A DNA stretch of 64,000 bases, taken from Adiantum capillus-veneris. Its lineage: Eukaryota > Streptophyta > Polypodiopsida > Polypodiales > Pteridaceae. Positions 12,401 to 22,632 of this stretch are shown piece after piece. A model generated the notes under the pieces. The model was not told the DNA's origin, searched no databases, and was given only the letters and a program-made list of their open reading frames with translations. The stretch lies in contig CM043943.1 of the NCBI GenBank assembly GCA_014529385.2, forward strand, positions 100,649,355 to 100,713,354. Direction: 5' to 3'. Position 1 is the stretch's first letter. The number at the start of each line of letters is the position of its first letter. Position numbers and translations under genes: made by a program.

Positions 12401-13290
12401 TACTAGGTATGTTAACTAGCATACCAGGTATGTTAGTTACCATACATATTTTGTTAACCAACTAGTTTTGTATGCTATTTAGAACCCAAGACATGCTAAT
12501 TAGAATACTCCATATACTAACTATCATAGTCAATATGCTAACTAGCACATTCCATATGCTAACAAGCAAAAGTCTATAGATCAATATGCTATTGATCAGC
12601 ATAGACAAGTTACTATGCACTAGAGATGCAATGCATAAAATGCATAAGTTATGGTACAAGTATCTGATTGATCACCTGAGACTTGTATAGGAGGTGCACA
12701 GGGGTTCTATGTACCTTTTCCTCCCCACCCTCTTTTGACAAACATCCTTCTGGTTTGATGAAGCGCGAGTCTCCACTTTCCAAATTGTGTAGACCAATAA
12801 CTTAGTTTCATATGTGATAGGGCTATGACGGTGTTGCTTGTCACATGCAACCAATGAAAACAACCGACCATCAACATCAGGCTTCACTTGTCGTGATCTC
12901 ACCTTGTGCAAGGTGTAACATTTGACATTTAGGACCCTCGAAATTTTTGCAATAGGCATGTTTCCCTTTGAGTTCAACATCATCTGCAATGCTGCATTCT
13001 TCAAAAACAACTCCTCATTGGAACCTGGCTGCTTGACGGTATCCAATGTGCTGTGGACATTGGACACAATTATGGTTTGTACAACAGCCTCCTCCTCGAA
13101 AGACTCATCATGGATTGCCCGAACATGCAGATGTTGACCAACAAGATTCGAGAGTTCCCACTTTGATTCTATACTAAAACCGTCAGTCCTACTCTTGAAA
13201 GCTCTCACAATCTAAGAGGCGATTTTCTTTTTCTCCTCATCGTTGAGGGCATGATGTTGTCGCTCAAATTTCATTTGTTTCTACACCCGT
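9455..13290 (-). pseudogene. Decayed DDE transposase-like gene, split by a satellite array
   Basis: Pieces on the minus strand read in order. A first part at about 13290-12672 has a likely helix-turn-helix (ISRVLNVKCYTLHKVRSRQ). A Cys/His-rich part at 11096-10851 has CCCKYHV. A linker runs from 10685 to 10488. The catalytic core at 10500-10060 has VVDFAENYAF, WSDGAASQVKG and GHGKGEQDG. A C-terminal part follows at 10024-9455. From memory, the core blocks match a family of uncharacterised transposase-like proteins known best from animals (D in DFAENY, D in SDGAASQ, then HGKG-x2-DG). Several stop codons (for example at the joins near 10257 and 10045) and at least two frameshifts show it is dead. 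Residues 12660-11100 are satellite repeats, either inside an intron or inserted later. Confidence 0.65.
11160..12640. repeat. Satellite-like array of ATGCTA-AC-TAGCAT near-palindromes
   Basis: About 1.5 kb is filled with variants of TATGCTAACTAGCATACTCC at irregular spacing. The core ATGCTAACTAGCAT is an inverted repeat (ATGCTA, 2-bp spacer, TAGCAT). Longer higher-order repeats are visible: the block with GTGTTAACCAACTA, TATGCTATTTAG and the CTAACTAGCATACTCCATATG chain recurs near 11600, 11790, 12050, 12280 and 12460. The array lies between the first and second parts of the decayed transposase. Confidence 0.9.
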
Positions 13291-13714
13291 TGTTACCTCT
13301 TTCTTACTCTCTCATATTACCTGATTACAGAAAGAGTTGGATCTTGGGAGTTGTAATTCATTGCCTGTAGTGGATCTCTTTTGCTTTTTTTGGTGAGAGC
13401 TATAGTATGTTACTTACTTAAATGTATAGCTGCCAACACTTGATGTTGTAATACACACATACTATGAACAAATTCCCTCATAAAACTATAGATGTGACCA
13501 AAAAAACCAATGAATTCATTTGGAGTGGTGGGCTACACATAAGATTTTCTTACCATCTCATTACATTACGGCTCCATTTCGAGCATTAGAGCTAGTGGCA
13601 ATAATGTTGGCTGCTGGTTCTCTATTTCTGTAGGTCTGTGTCGAAACGAGAGAAAGAGCTTAGCTTTGACAACTCATATCTAAGGCAGGATGCCCGGCAC
13701 AAGGAACGAACGAG
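13291..13714. other. No gene seen
   Basis: This is the sequence upstream of the decayed transposase on its strand. No convincing frame, TATA box or repeat border is visible. Confidence 0.4.
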
Positions 13715-13726
13715 TGAGAGAGAGAG

Positions 13727-13813
<87 letters not shown>
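13715..13813. repeat. (GA)n microsatellite
   Basis: This is a near-perfect GA/AG dinucleotide run of about 100 bp, uninterrupted from 13731. Apparent Arg-Glu or Ser-Leu repeat frames across it are artefacts. Confidence 0.97.
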
Positions 13814-13815
<2 letters not shown>

Positions 13816-14457
13816 CCTCATGTCGTCTTTAATAACTAAAAACAGAAGCACAAGAGGTGGGAAAATAATTTTTTTATGGAACATTTGAAATTCCAAGGAC
13901 TTCCCCATCCACTTTCAGTATATGCTAACAAGCACAAGTAACTAGCACTATCCGGGACAACATATTCAGTGACACGTTAACATGCTTCTACCTAGGTCCT
14001 CCTACCCAAAGTGTTAGTGGGTCACCGTGATGGACATCTATAGCATATATGTATGACACTAACATAATGTCAATAATCAGAGAAGAGACTTTGATGGGGC
14101 ACAAAGACTCTCTAAAGGTGTCAACCTCAAGAAGTGAACCTATGGAATTCCAATATCTCTAGCACCAACAAATCTATCACTCTTAGATCTGACAACCTGC
14201 TTATGTTCAATGTCATCCTAGTCAGCCATCTTACCAATTTGGCACTTTGACAAAGTCCAAATGCTACGGAACTTTGGGAGGAGGTTTGAGACACTTAGGA
14301 CACTAACCTACCAAATTTGGTTACAATCCGATGAGGTACCAAAGTCACAATCCATCATAATCAAGGCCCTAGAAAGTGCAACAAAACATACTAGCAAGGT
14401 CACCCTATGGTCTAGGAGGACTCTCCTGTGGTTGGAATGTCAGAAAAAAGTCATTAA
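13814..14457. other. No gene seen
   Basis: This is mixed-composition sequence with no supported coding frame. An 89-codon plus-strand frame starting at 14261 runs into the inverted-repeat element at 14458 and shows no recognisable domain. Confidence 0.4.
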
Positions 14458-15796
14458 GACTAGGTTGGTAATGGGACACTTTTATGTCCTAGGACACTTT
14501 TATGTCCTGTTAAGTGACCATATTCCTTGAATTATGTCAAGAGTTTCAAAATGGATTTTGAGGTGCTATCTATCTAGAAAGTTGTCTCATGAGCTGAACA
14601 AAACTTGACAGTTTTTTGGAATATCAATTCCATCTTTAACTTTGTCCTTGCACAACATTTCACAACCTAAATTGTGTGAAAAAACGGGTCCTGTTTTTGG
14701 CTTTTTTCAACTTTTTGCAACTATACCACTCTAGAATTCATGTTTGTGAGGTCTATAATGCTAGAGAACTATCTTTAGTAGTCCTCAACATGTCCTGATG
14801 CTTCTAGGGAGAAATAAATATTAAAGTTGTAAGTTATGACCAAATTAAAAAAATTGTCAAATCCTATTTTTTAGCCAATTTTAGCTCTTTTTTGATTTTT
14901 TTGGTGGATTTCATGATATTCAAATGCATTTTTGATTTTCTATGTCGCATATTGTAACATAAAGCTAATATTCCTTGAGTTTTGGGACACCTAATACCCT
15001 ATTTTGCATAGTAAACAATGATGGTTGATTTTTTCAATTATAGAGGAAAACAAAACATTCTAGTATATCAAGTATAGCTTTTTCAATACTGTTAGTTTCT
15101 TGTGACAACTACATGCATTTTGTAGGCAGTAACCATATCTAGTCATAAGGATCAAATTTGGCTAGATATTGAATAGTTTCTATGGGATTCTACAACTCAT
15201 AATGTTGAACCCATTTTTTTCATGTTTGTTGTATTTAGCACTTCATCTTTGTCCCCAAGATTCCCCTTGGTAAGAGATGTATTATTATTTTGACATGCTC
15301 CATGGCTCCTTATGAACATAAAGGACAATAGGGAACTAAGAAAACATGCATATATTATCTGTATTGAGAGTGGCTATAGAAACTATGATGATAGGTTTGC
15401 AGAATGGTAAAAATTCAACTTTTTGGTACCTATTTATTTTGGCAAAACAAAAAATAGTGAGTGAGAAGAAATCATATGTTCTGATCACCAACCCATTGAA
15501 GTTAACTAGGGAATTTATCTCAAGTCCTATAAAAATCCCTAATCTTATCTTTATGCAACAAAATGTAAGAAATGACTGTTTTGATGAAAATGCACTGGTC
15601 CATCAACTTTGGAGGCTTGGTGTGACCAAAAGATGAGAAATTTTACAAGTTTCTTATTTTTTCCATGAGTAGTAGGCCTTGAACTATAACCTCATGAAAG
15701 GATTTTACAAAATGAGTGGATCTACTATGGTTTTGGAGGTTTTTTTAAAAACCCTGAAAGGACACTTTTATGTCCTGTTAGGTTACCAACCTAGTG
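14458..15796. mobile_element. 1.34-kb inverted-repeat element (non-autonomous DNA transposon)
   Basis: The left end reads GACTAGGTTGGTAA and the right end, on the other strand, CACTAGGTTGGTAA, so 13 of 14 terminal bases are inverted copies. TTAA flanks both ends (14454-14457 and 15797-15800), a possible target duplication. Just inside each end is the hairpin-like unit GGACACTTTTATGTCC, present twice in tandem on the left (from 14474) and once on the right (15758-15775). The interior is AT-rich and has no transposase; a 96-codon frame at 15346 has no recognisable domain. Confidence 0.7.
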
Positions 15797-15800
15797 TTAA

Positions 15801-16327
15801 TGTACTCAAAATAGCAGATTTCTCCTACTAATGTGTAGTTCTAAACAATAGTATAATTGACAATGATTATACTTGAATGAAAGATCAATAGACAAGGAGC
15901 ACATTGCAGGTTTCAAAATCAAAGTGTGATTACCAGAGGTCAAGATATGTTGATAACAAGGTGCATGAGAGTAGCCTCTCTTAGTAGTACACTCCAAAAC
16001 TCAAAATGTTTTGATAATGATAAGCCCCTTTCGCACTTTACAAAAATGAGATTTATACCTAGGGCTTGCTTGGCTAGTGGTTGACTTTACAAGGCTCATA
16101 CTCATTTATAAATTACACACCGCGAATTTAGATAGACTCCATGTGATTTGAATAAAATCAAGGACTCTCATATAATTACAAAGATTTTTGAAAAATAATG
16201 GATATCAAAATTCTGGGGCTCAAGATGAAGAGGTCAACTGTGCTAGGAAATAGGGTGTAGCTAAGTAGATATTAGAGTAGTCTACATAATGGAGAGAAAT
16301 ATTTTTCACACACAAGATATTATAGAG

Positions 16328-16329
<2 letters not shown>
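15801..16329. other. No gene seen
   Basis: AT-rich sequence between the inverted-repeat element and the second GA microsatellite. Only short frames are present. Confidence 0.4.

Positions 16330-16382
<53 letters not shown>
16330..16382. repeat. (GA)n microsatellite
   Basis: Perfect AG dinucleotide run of about 52 bp. It is followed by ACGTGGCTCACCC and, some bases later, ACATCCACGAG, a pairing commonly seen in plant LTR leader regions. Confidence 0.95.
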
Positions 16383-16383
<1 letters not shown>

Positions 16384-17329
16384 ACATGATATACGTGGCT
16401 CACCCAAAGTGGGATACATCCACGAGAAAGCAGCCACTCAATGGATTTTGTACTTCAAACTAGAAGTAGGTTACAAGGGTATTATAACGTTAATGGAGCT
16501 CCAACCTTGATTTACTCTCACCATCTCACACACACCTTGTTTCATTAAATTCACAATGCACCACAATGCAATTTGTGTGTAGAAGAGGCCTCCTTTTATA
16601 GGCCAAAAGGGCTGCCCTCTTTCATGAGAGGCAGCCATGTCTAGCCGCCCTTATGTAGAAAAGTCCAAGTTGGACTCTCCCACGTGCCCATGTGTGGACG
16701 CCCTTGAGAAGACAAGTCTGCCTAGAAATCAACCACCGGCCATTCAATTCAGCCACCAGCCTCTGGTCATTGACTATCCACAACTAGCCATTTTTCAATC
16801 ACTTTTTGTTCACTGTGGGACCATAATATTTTGGCAAAAAGGGGATATTCTAGCATGCATTTTTGGTTTTCTAGTGATTTATTTTTCTTACTCATGATGG
16901 ATCCTCCTCATAATTGCATATTTAAGACTAAAAGTTACAAGGGTTAATCGGGATCCATACTTAACAGACTCAAAGGGTGCCCATTTGGTTTGACTACCAA
17001 CATTCCCCCCATCCTAGTCTTTGCATGTCCTCATGCAAATTGTCTTGGTATTTGCCTTCATGTTGTCCTTGTTACTGCTTTGGCAGTTGTAGTGTCATTA
17101 TGAATGTGGGAATTCTTAGTAATCTAGTGTGCGCTTCTCTAGTGTTTGGGTGATTAGGTTGAACTTCTTAGACCTTGCTTCATTTTACACTTTTTTTCTA
17201 ATTATCTAAAAGTATTATTTCATAACACTTCCTTATTCTTCTCCTTCTTTTGCTTTTGGTTTATGGGGGACGTATGATCCATCTTTTCTTATTCCTCCAC
17301 CTTGTGTGTCCAACAGTTGATTTGGCTCA
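16383..17329 (+). other. LTR-like stretch, borders not found
   Basis: The ACGTGG and CCACG blocks downstream of the GA run, and a TTTATAGGCC stretch near 16596, resemble copia-type LTR sequence. No primer site, partner LTR or target duplication was found. An 86-codon frame at 16637 shows no domain. The right side probably grades into the 3' untranslated end of element A. Confidence 0.25.
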
Positions 17330-17790
17330 ACTTTAACAATCCATTTCAAGCTTGTTTTGGGAGACTATGACAGGGTTTGTCCGTTTGATGGTCTCTGCCT
17401 CCATTCCCATTTTTTTGTTGTTGGCTCCTTTGGCTTGTCCCGGTTAGCTTTGAGGATCCATTTCTGTTTTGGTAGATTTATTAAAGCATGAAGTTACTAT
17501 TGGAGGTTTTCCCATCAACATGGTTTAGGACTTGATGTTCTGTCAAAAATCAAGAAGCTGGATTGGGGCAAGGGAAAAGATTGATTAGCAAGCAGCATTT
17601 TTGGTATCCATATCTGTTGCAAGTTTGATGTCATGGTTGACTTTGGAATATAAACTTTTTGAGTCTTTTTCTTGCAAGAGGGTCTCTTTTTCTTGAGTTG
17701 GCAGAAAGATTCTCTTCATTCCATATGTGATCTATCAAGGACATAACATAAGGTGTATTTGGATCTATAGTAGTTCAGCATGTCATCTCA
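17330..17790 (-). pseudogene. Element A: basic region with repeated Trp-Ile-x-Lys motifs
   Basis: The minus strand shows QQIWIPKMLL at about 17619-17598, QKWILKAN at about 17469-17448 and SLKWIVKV near 17354-17331. They lie in a Lys/Gln/Pro-rich context directly after the retropepsin-like region. The same motif family (KQIWIPKK, TRIWIPNS, RFIWMPMS) occurs at the matching place in element C (55765-56319). Conservation between two diverged elements suggests a real protein part, but its function is unknown. The frame is broken here. Confidence 0.55.
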
Positions 17791-17801
17791 CAAATGTGGA
17801 G

Positions 17802-18085
17802 CTAACTTCTATGTATGCAACCATGATCTATATCTACTATGATGTGGAACCGATGGGGGCAATGGTTACCATCTATGTTCATTGAGACATTAGCTTGTCC
17901 CAAACTTACCATGGTTTCTCTGTTAGCCACTTTTAGTTCAATTTGTGTTGTTTCAATCATAGATTCTGATACTTTATGGTAGGTTGAATACTGCATAGCA
18001 TTGACACGTGCTCTAGTTTTCACAAGTGCTCTTTTTGTTGTATCATCAGCAACTAGTTGGACATTAATTCAAACATCCATTCCAC
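17802..18085 (-). pseudogene. Element A: second, post-integrase retropepsin-like domain (decayed)
   Basis: The minus-strand frame contains ALVKTRARVNAMQYSTYHKV, which lines up with STALLDSGAQANLISYGLYK of element C. The catalytic DSGA has decayed to KTRA here. The downstream Leu-Gly turn and beta-strand pattern (SLGQANVSMNI, then FHIIVD) also matches a retropepsin fold. It lies after the integrase, not before the reverse transcriptase as is usual. Confidence 0.55.
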
Positions 18086-18950
18086 CTAGCCAATTTTTTG
18101 TACTTGAACTAATGTAATAGGAGGTGACAACAGCTGATGTTGGTCCTTGCACTTTGAAAACTGCAACCAAGCTTCCTTTTGTGCTTCATATTTAATTGCT
18201 TGTTCCTTTTGATGTCTTTCCTTAGCTAAATGTATCTTCTCTAGCATGTTAGGAGTGAGAGGTTGATGATACTTCTTCAATTTTCATCCATTTATCAAGT
18301 TAGACATTACATCTCCCTCCAATGTTGCAAGCGGGACGTGGCCACTTGGTGATGTGTCATTGATCACAAATGGGCCGTTACCCCGCTTTTGGAGTTTCGT
18401 GGAATGTTGCTTTAGAGTGTAGACTAAAATGTAGTTACCCTTTTGGAACTCCTTGTTTATTACATAATGGACATGTAACTGTTTCATTTGTGTTTTTTTT
18501 GCATACATAGTTGCAGTTGATTTGAGTCTTATTTTATCCAACTATATTAGTTGTTCCAATGTATCAAACGACTCATGTCCTATCCATCCTAAGTCTTGTG
18601 CCATGCATAGTGTAGGATTCAAGAACTCTATTGACAGTATACCATTTATCCCTAACACTAAATTGAAAGGTGTTGTGTTCCGTGGTTTTTTTAATGCTAC
18701 CCAATATGCCCATAAAACTGAATGTTGTTTTTTATCCCAATCTGTTTTGGCTTTGTTGACAATTTTTGTGAGCACTCTGCATAAAATTTTGTTTGTGCTC
18801 TTGGCTTGCTTGTTTTCTTGAGGATGGTATGGAGCTAATTTAGAATGAAGCACCACAACCTCATGCAGCAGATAGTTAATCACATCCTTGAGGAAATGAG
18901 TTCCTCAATTGCTTACAATTTCAATCAGAAGGCTATGCATATCTCATGAA
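18086..18950 (-). pseudogene. Element A: integrase core (3' half) and C-terminal domain
   Basis: The minus strand reads LLIEIVSN, stop, GTHFLKDVINYLL, which corresponds to the second catalytic Asp region IEIVSDRGTHF of element C. It continues with APYHPQENKQAKSTNKIL, Trp-Asp and Leu-Trp-Ala-Tyr blocks, and a C-terminal domain with YILVYTLKQHSTKLQKRGNG. The Asp is Asn, and the expected catalytic Glu after Gln-Ala is Lys. Element B begins at 18951, immediately upstream on this strand, and splits the core. The other pieces lie at 27798-27892 and 63514-64000. Confidence 0.8.
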
Positions 18951-19018
18951 CATTAGGAGAAATATGAACCTTGCATGGGCCTTGTAAGGAATCCTAATTT
19001 TTAGGGATTAAGGCTAAT
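18951..19018 (+). repeat. Element B left terminal inverted repeat
   Basis: The outer 20 bp matches the right end with two mismatches. An inner 15-bp block (19004-19018) matches 27748-27762 inverted with one mismatch. The stretch between the blocks differs in length by about 18 bp between the two ends. Confidence 0.75.
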
Positions 19019-19268
19019 GTTGTGTGGGGTTTAGGGGGCAAGGGCATTGAAGAAGGTAGTTTTGAGTAGGCTTTTCTAGCCTTTTTTTAAGACAAATGTA
19101 GGATGTGGACCTAAAAGGTTGCTTTCTCTCTCTAGCCTTTTTTAAAGTGAAGGAAGCATAGGGGTGTGTCCACATCAGCAATTCCGTGGGTCAAAAAAAG
19201 TCAAAAATTTGACTTTTTTTTAAAATTTTCATTTTTATTCATTTTTTACTTAAAACTCCCTCCCAACA

Positions 19269-19274
19269 TATATA
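19269..19274 (+). promoter_or_regulatory. TATA-like box of the element B transposase-like gene
   Basis: TATATA lies about 265 bp before the ATG at 19539. It is followed by a CT-rich leader at about 19375-19510, common in plant 5' leaders. Weak evidence on its own. Confidence 0.35.
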
Positions 19275-19538
19275 CATATCCAAAAATCAGTTTTTGACCC
19301 ATTTTTTAACCCACAAGCTTAGAAAGTCCATTTTTTCAAAAATCTTTTCCCCCAAAAAGTAATAAACATTTTGTTCTCTCATCCTCCTCCCTCCTCTCTC
19401 CCTCTCTGCCCCTACCTTCCTCCTCCTCCCCAATCTCTCCCTCCCCTCCCTCCCTCCTTCTCTCCTCCCATCCTGCTCGGCCTCTCTACCCTTCCCCCTC
19501 TATCTTTTCATCATTTGCTTCCTCACACAACAGCTTCC

Positions 19539-22493
19539 ATGGTGCTCACGGACATCACAAATGGTTTGCTTCCACCACCACGTACTCCGCACACCAAAAG
19601 CATACATATTCGCTTACCCACGGCATTTGCACCGAAGACCACTAGTGAAGGTGATCAAAGGTCATCACAGGAACGTCGCACCGCTTGTGAGACCAATGTT
19701 GACATTTGGGTGGATGGCCATTTGTACCCTTACGATCCTATAAGCCGCTTCCATCAACCGTTTAATAGCCTTTCCACATTTCTTCAATTTCTTGGGAGGG
19801 GAGAAGCAGGCTTGTTAGGCTATTGCAAGCGGCTGTGTATGGGTGCAGGTGCTTCTTTGCATATGTGGATGCACGAATGTCAAGCTCTTCACATCAAGAC
19901 GACGGCATTACAAGAGAGTGTTGCCTCTTCGGAGAGGGTAGTTAAAAGTCTTGAACAACAAATGCAAGAAAAGGAGTCCCACATCCAGAAGCTTACCAAC
20001 ACCATCACATACTTGAAAGAAACACCCCTTGGTGCAAGGGAACGCAAACGCCCGTATTCATCCATTGAAACTCTTGCACATTCCGGAGGAGCACGCAAAC
20101 GACGAGTTACAGCCACAAGGTGATTTGGTCTTTACTTGCATGCTGCATTCTTACTTCACACTATTTTCTAATTAACATTTATGTTTATTTGTTGCTAGAA
20201 ACTTCATCCAGGAGGCATGCGGTGGAACAAGCCAAGATAATCGAGTCAACCTTCTCACTAGTTGTCTCAATACCGAGGACGTTATTTCTATCTTACAATC
20301 ACCTGGAGGTAAGCACATTAAGGATGCAGTCACCAAGGACCTTATGCGTAAATTAAGAAATGTGGTTAATGATGATGACGTTCAACAAGCTTGTGATGAG
20401 GCTAGAATCAGCACCAAAGCCTATCAGGCTATTTTTCAACTCCTAAAGGATGCCCTCAAAGAACATGGCATTGTGGAAAACCTATTTCCCGTTCCTCACA
20501 AGGTCAAGCTCGCAAAGAAGGCCACAAACGAAGATGTGTTCTCCCGCATTGGGACATACCTACACATTGAGGACACAATGCCAACTTCCCTTTATGCTTC
20601 GTGCGCAACAAAGACAAGGGGAAAAGGTAAGAAACAATCCATAAGACCTTCGAATAAGGGCTTTCCTTACACAATGTGGAACAATATTTTCGTGGATCTT
20701 AGAAGGCTTCAAGAAGCCATGCTTAGATTTTACGAGTTACCTGAAGAAGGTGACACACTTTACTTTTTTCTTTGGTATTATTCTTTTCATAGAAGCTAAA
20801 GTTTAAGGTCTTAGCACTATTTATTTTGTAGTGCTTGGCACAAAAGTCGCTTTTGTGCTGAAACTCGATGAGTGTCAAATAGTGAAAGGCCGAAGGTTAG
20901 AGAGGCTAAGTGTCACTCTAATGAACGAGGCCCTTCTGCAAACCAAGCGAAGGGATTCAGTCGAGCCATATCCCACCCTATCTTTTAGCGTGCAATCAGA
21001 GAAAGACATTTGGTGGTTGGGTGCTATTGAGGTGCCCAAAGAGACCAATGGAGTACTTTCGTGGATTTTTGAGAGAACTCCATGGATCACAGAAGTAATA
21101 CACTCCCAAATTGCAGGTCAGAAGTTGGAGATTGAGGGCTTTGGTAGTTATGATGTGGAGTGGCACTTAGGTGGGGATTTGAAGACCATAAAGTGTTTGC
21201 TTGGATGCAAACAAGGGGCTTCTTCTCTCATGCCTTGTCCATTTTGCACTCGAGGGTACAAACCTAATGGACAAAAATCACATAAGAGCACTGCAAAGGC
21301 CAGTTACATGCTTCCATGGCAAGTGCATGGAGAACAAGGGTTAGATTGTCATGATGTCGGAGATGAAGGTAGAGAATGGGAAGCGTCTATTCTGAGATGT
21401 CCCATGCTCAATGCCCCAGACCGTGATCAAAAGGACCACACTTGGAATCCAATCTTTCGATTTCCTCTATCGAATGTACATTTTTGTACATTACACGCAT
21501 TCATGCGTATTTTTGATAGGCTATTGAAGCTCCACATTGACTATGCTTTCACAATGAAACCGTTGGAAAAGTCCCAGGAAGCGATCGAAAGAGTGGAGGT
21601 ACTCTTGAATTCCATTGGCTGTCATGGTGGAAATGTGTCTATAGTTGCTGCAAAGAACACAGGGGAGGCCCATGAAATTGCTCAACAAGTGTCAATGAGT
21701 GGACAAAAAGCTAAACACTTTTTGAAGAAAGTTTCCCAAGGAAAGCCAAGTCGATATGATGCTCAAAGCAGCTCCAACCAGCAGGCAAGTAACCTTTGGG
21801 AGCTTTGGAAGAAGTTATGCAAAGCTACTACTGACAATGATTCAAATGGCGAGCCTGCAAACAAGCGCAAGCAAGTTTGGGACCATTTTGATAAAATGGT
21901 CAAGCTTATGAGCCTTAACAGCACAACAGAAGAACAACGGCAATCATTTCAAGAAGCTTTGGCGGATTTTACCAAGGTCTTCACCCTTTCTTGGGGTGAA
22001 AATAACATCACACATTACATGGTAAGTCATTCATGGTGTATTCATTACAAGGGATTGTTTTTATTTACTAATGTGGATCGTTTGCTCATGTGAACAGCAT
22101 ATCTTGTTTGCGCATGGTGCATTTTTTATGCACAAGTATGGATCGCTTGAAATTTTTAGCACTCAAGGCATGGAGAAGTCCCATTATCAAGCAAGGGGAG
22201 TGTACTTCAAAAATACTCGACATGGTGGTGGAATGGTGCAATCCAATTATTTGGAGGAGATGTTCAACTGGTTTTTTCGCACAACATTTGCTCGTAAGCT
22301 CACAATGGAGCGTGCGCGACAATCCAAGATTGCTATTGAAGTGCGCAAATGGAGTCGTCAAGAGCATAGCAACAAGTGGAAAATGTCGCAAGGTCCCACC
22401 AAGCATGCTGCATGGCGGCGATGCAGAGTGCGACAAGGATCAAAGTGGATACTGCGCGAGTCACTAAACGTGAACACGGGGTCCAACTCTTAG
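19539..22493 (+). CDS. Element B gene 1: candidate DDE/RNase H-type transposase, four exons, intact
   Basis: Exons 19539-20119, 20199-20749, 20832-22021 and 22098-22493 join in frame through three GT/AG introns of 79, 82 and 76 bp, giving 905 codons with no stop. The start is the first ATG of the frame. Residues 114-161 look like a coiled coil, followed by a basic patch (GARKRR). The third and fourth exons hold a candidate catalytic layout: Asp390 in VLKLDECQ, Asp493 in HLGGDLKTI, CPFC at 513-516, VHFCTLHAF at 594-602, and Glu800 in STQGMEKSHYQ. An Asp, Asp, zinc-ligand, late-Glu order is typical of transposases with a large insert, such as hAT or RAG1-like proteins. I recall similar uncharacterised proteins in invertebrates but cannot name the family. 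AATAAA follows at 22512. Confidence 0.75.
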
Positions 22494-22511
22494 CGACATG
22501 TTTATTTAAAA

Positions 22512-22517
22512 AATAAA
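22512..22517 (+). terminator. Poly(A) signal of element B gene 1
   Basis: AATAAA lies 19 bp after the stop codon, in an AT-rich stretch. Confidence 0.5.
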
Positions 22518-22567
22518 ACTTCTTTTAAAAAAATTAGTGTGAACAGGGCCCTTTTTAAATGGGCCCT

Positions 22568-22575
22568 TATAAATA
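22568..22575 (+). promoter_or_regulatory. TATA box of the H3-like gene
   Basis: TATAAATA lies 58 bp before the ATG of the H3-like gene. Two GGGCCC hexamers lie just upstream (about 22546-22566), each inside a TGGGCC/GGCCCA-like context. Such site II type elements are common in plant cell-cycle promoters, histone genes among them; that parallel is an inference. Confidence 0.6.
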
Positions 22576-22632
22576 TTGCATGCTCTCATAAATCACTCAT
22601 TTCTTAAGAACAGGTGAGCTCTTACCAACGAA

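Noticed and set aside
13638-13908. Frames of Arg-Glu or Ser-Leu repeats around 13.7 kb and 16.3 kb
   Set aside because: They are translations of (GA)n microsatellites, with no conserved flanking domain.
19371-19538. Longer start for element B gene 1 upstream of 19539
   Set aside because: The upstream part of the frame begins at TTG, has no ATG and is Pro/Ser/Leu-rich translation of a CT-rich leader.
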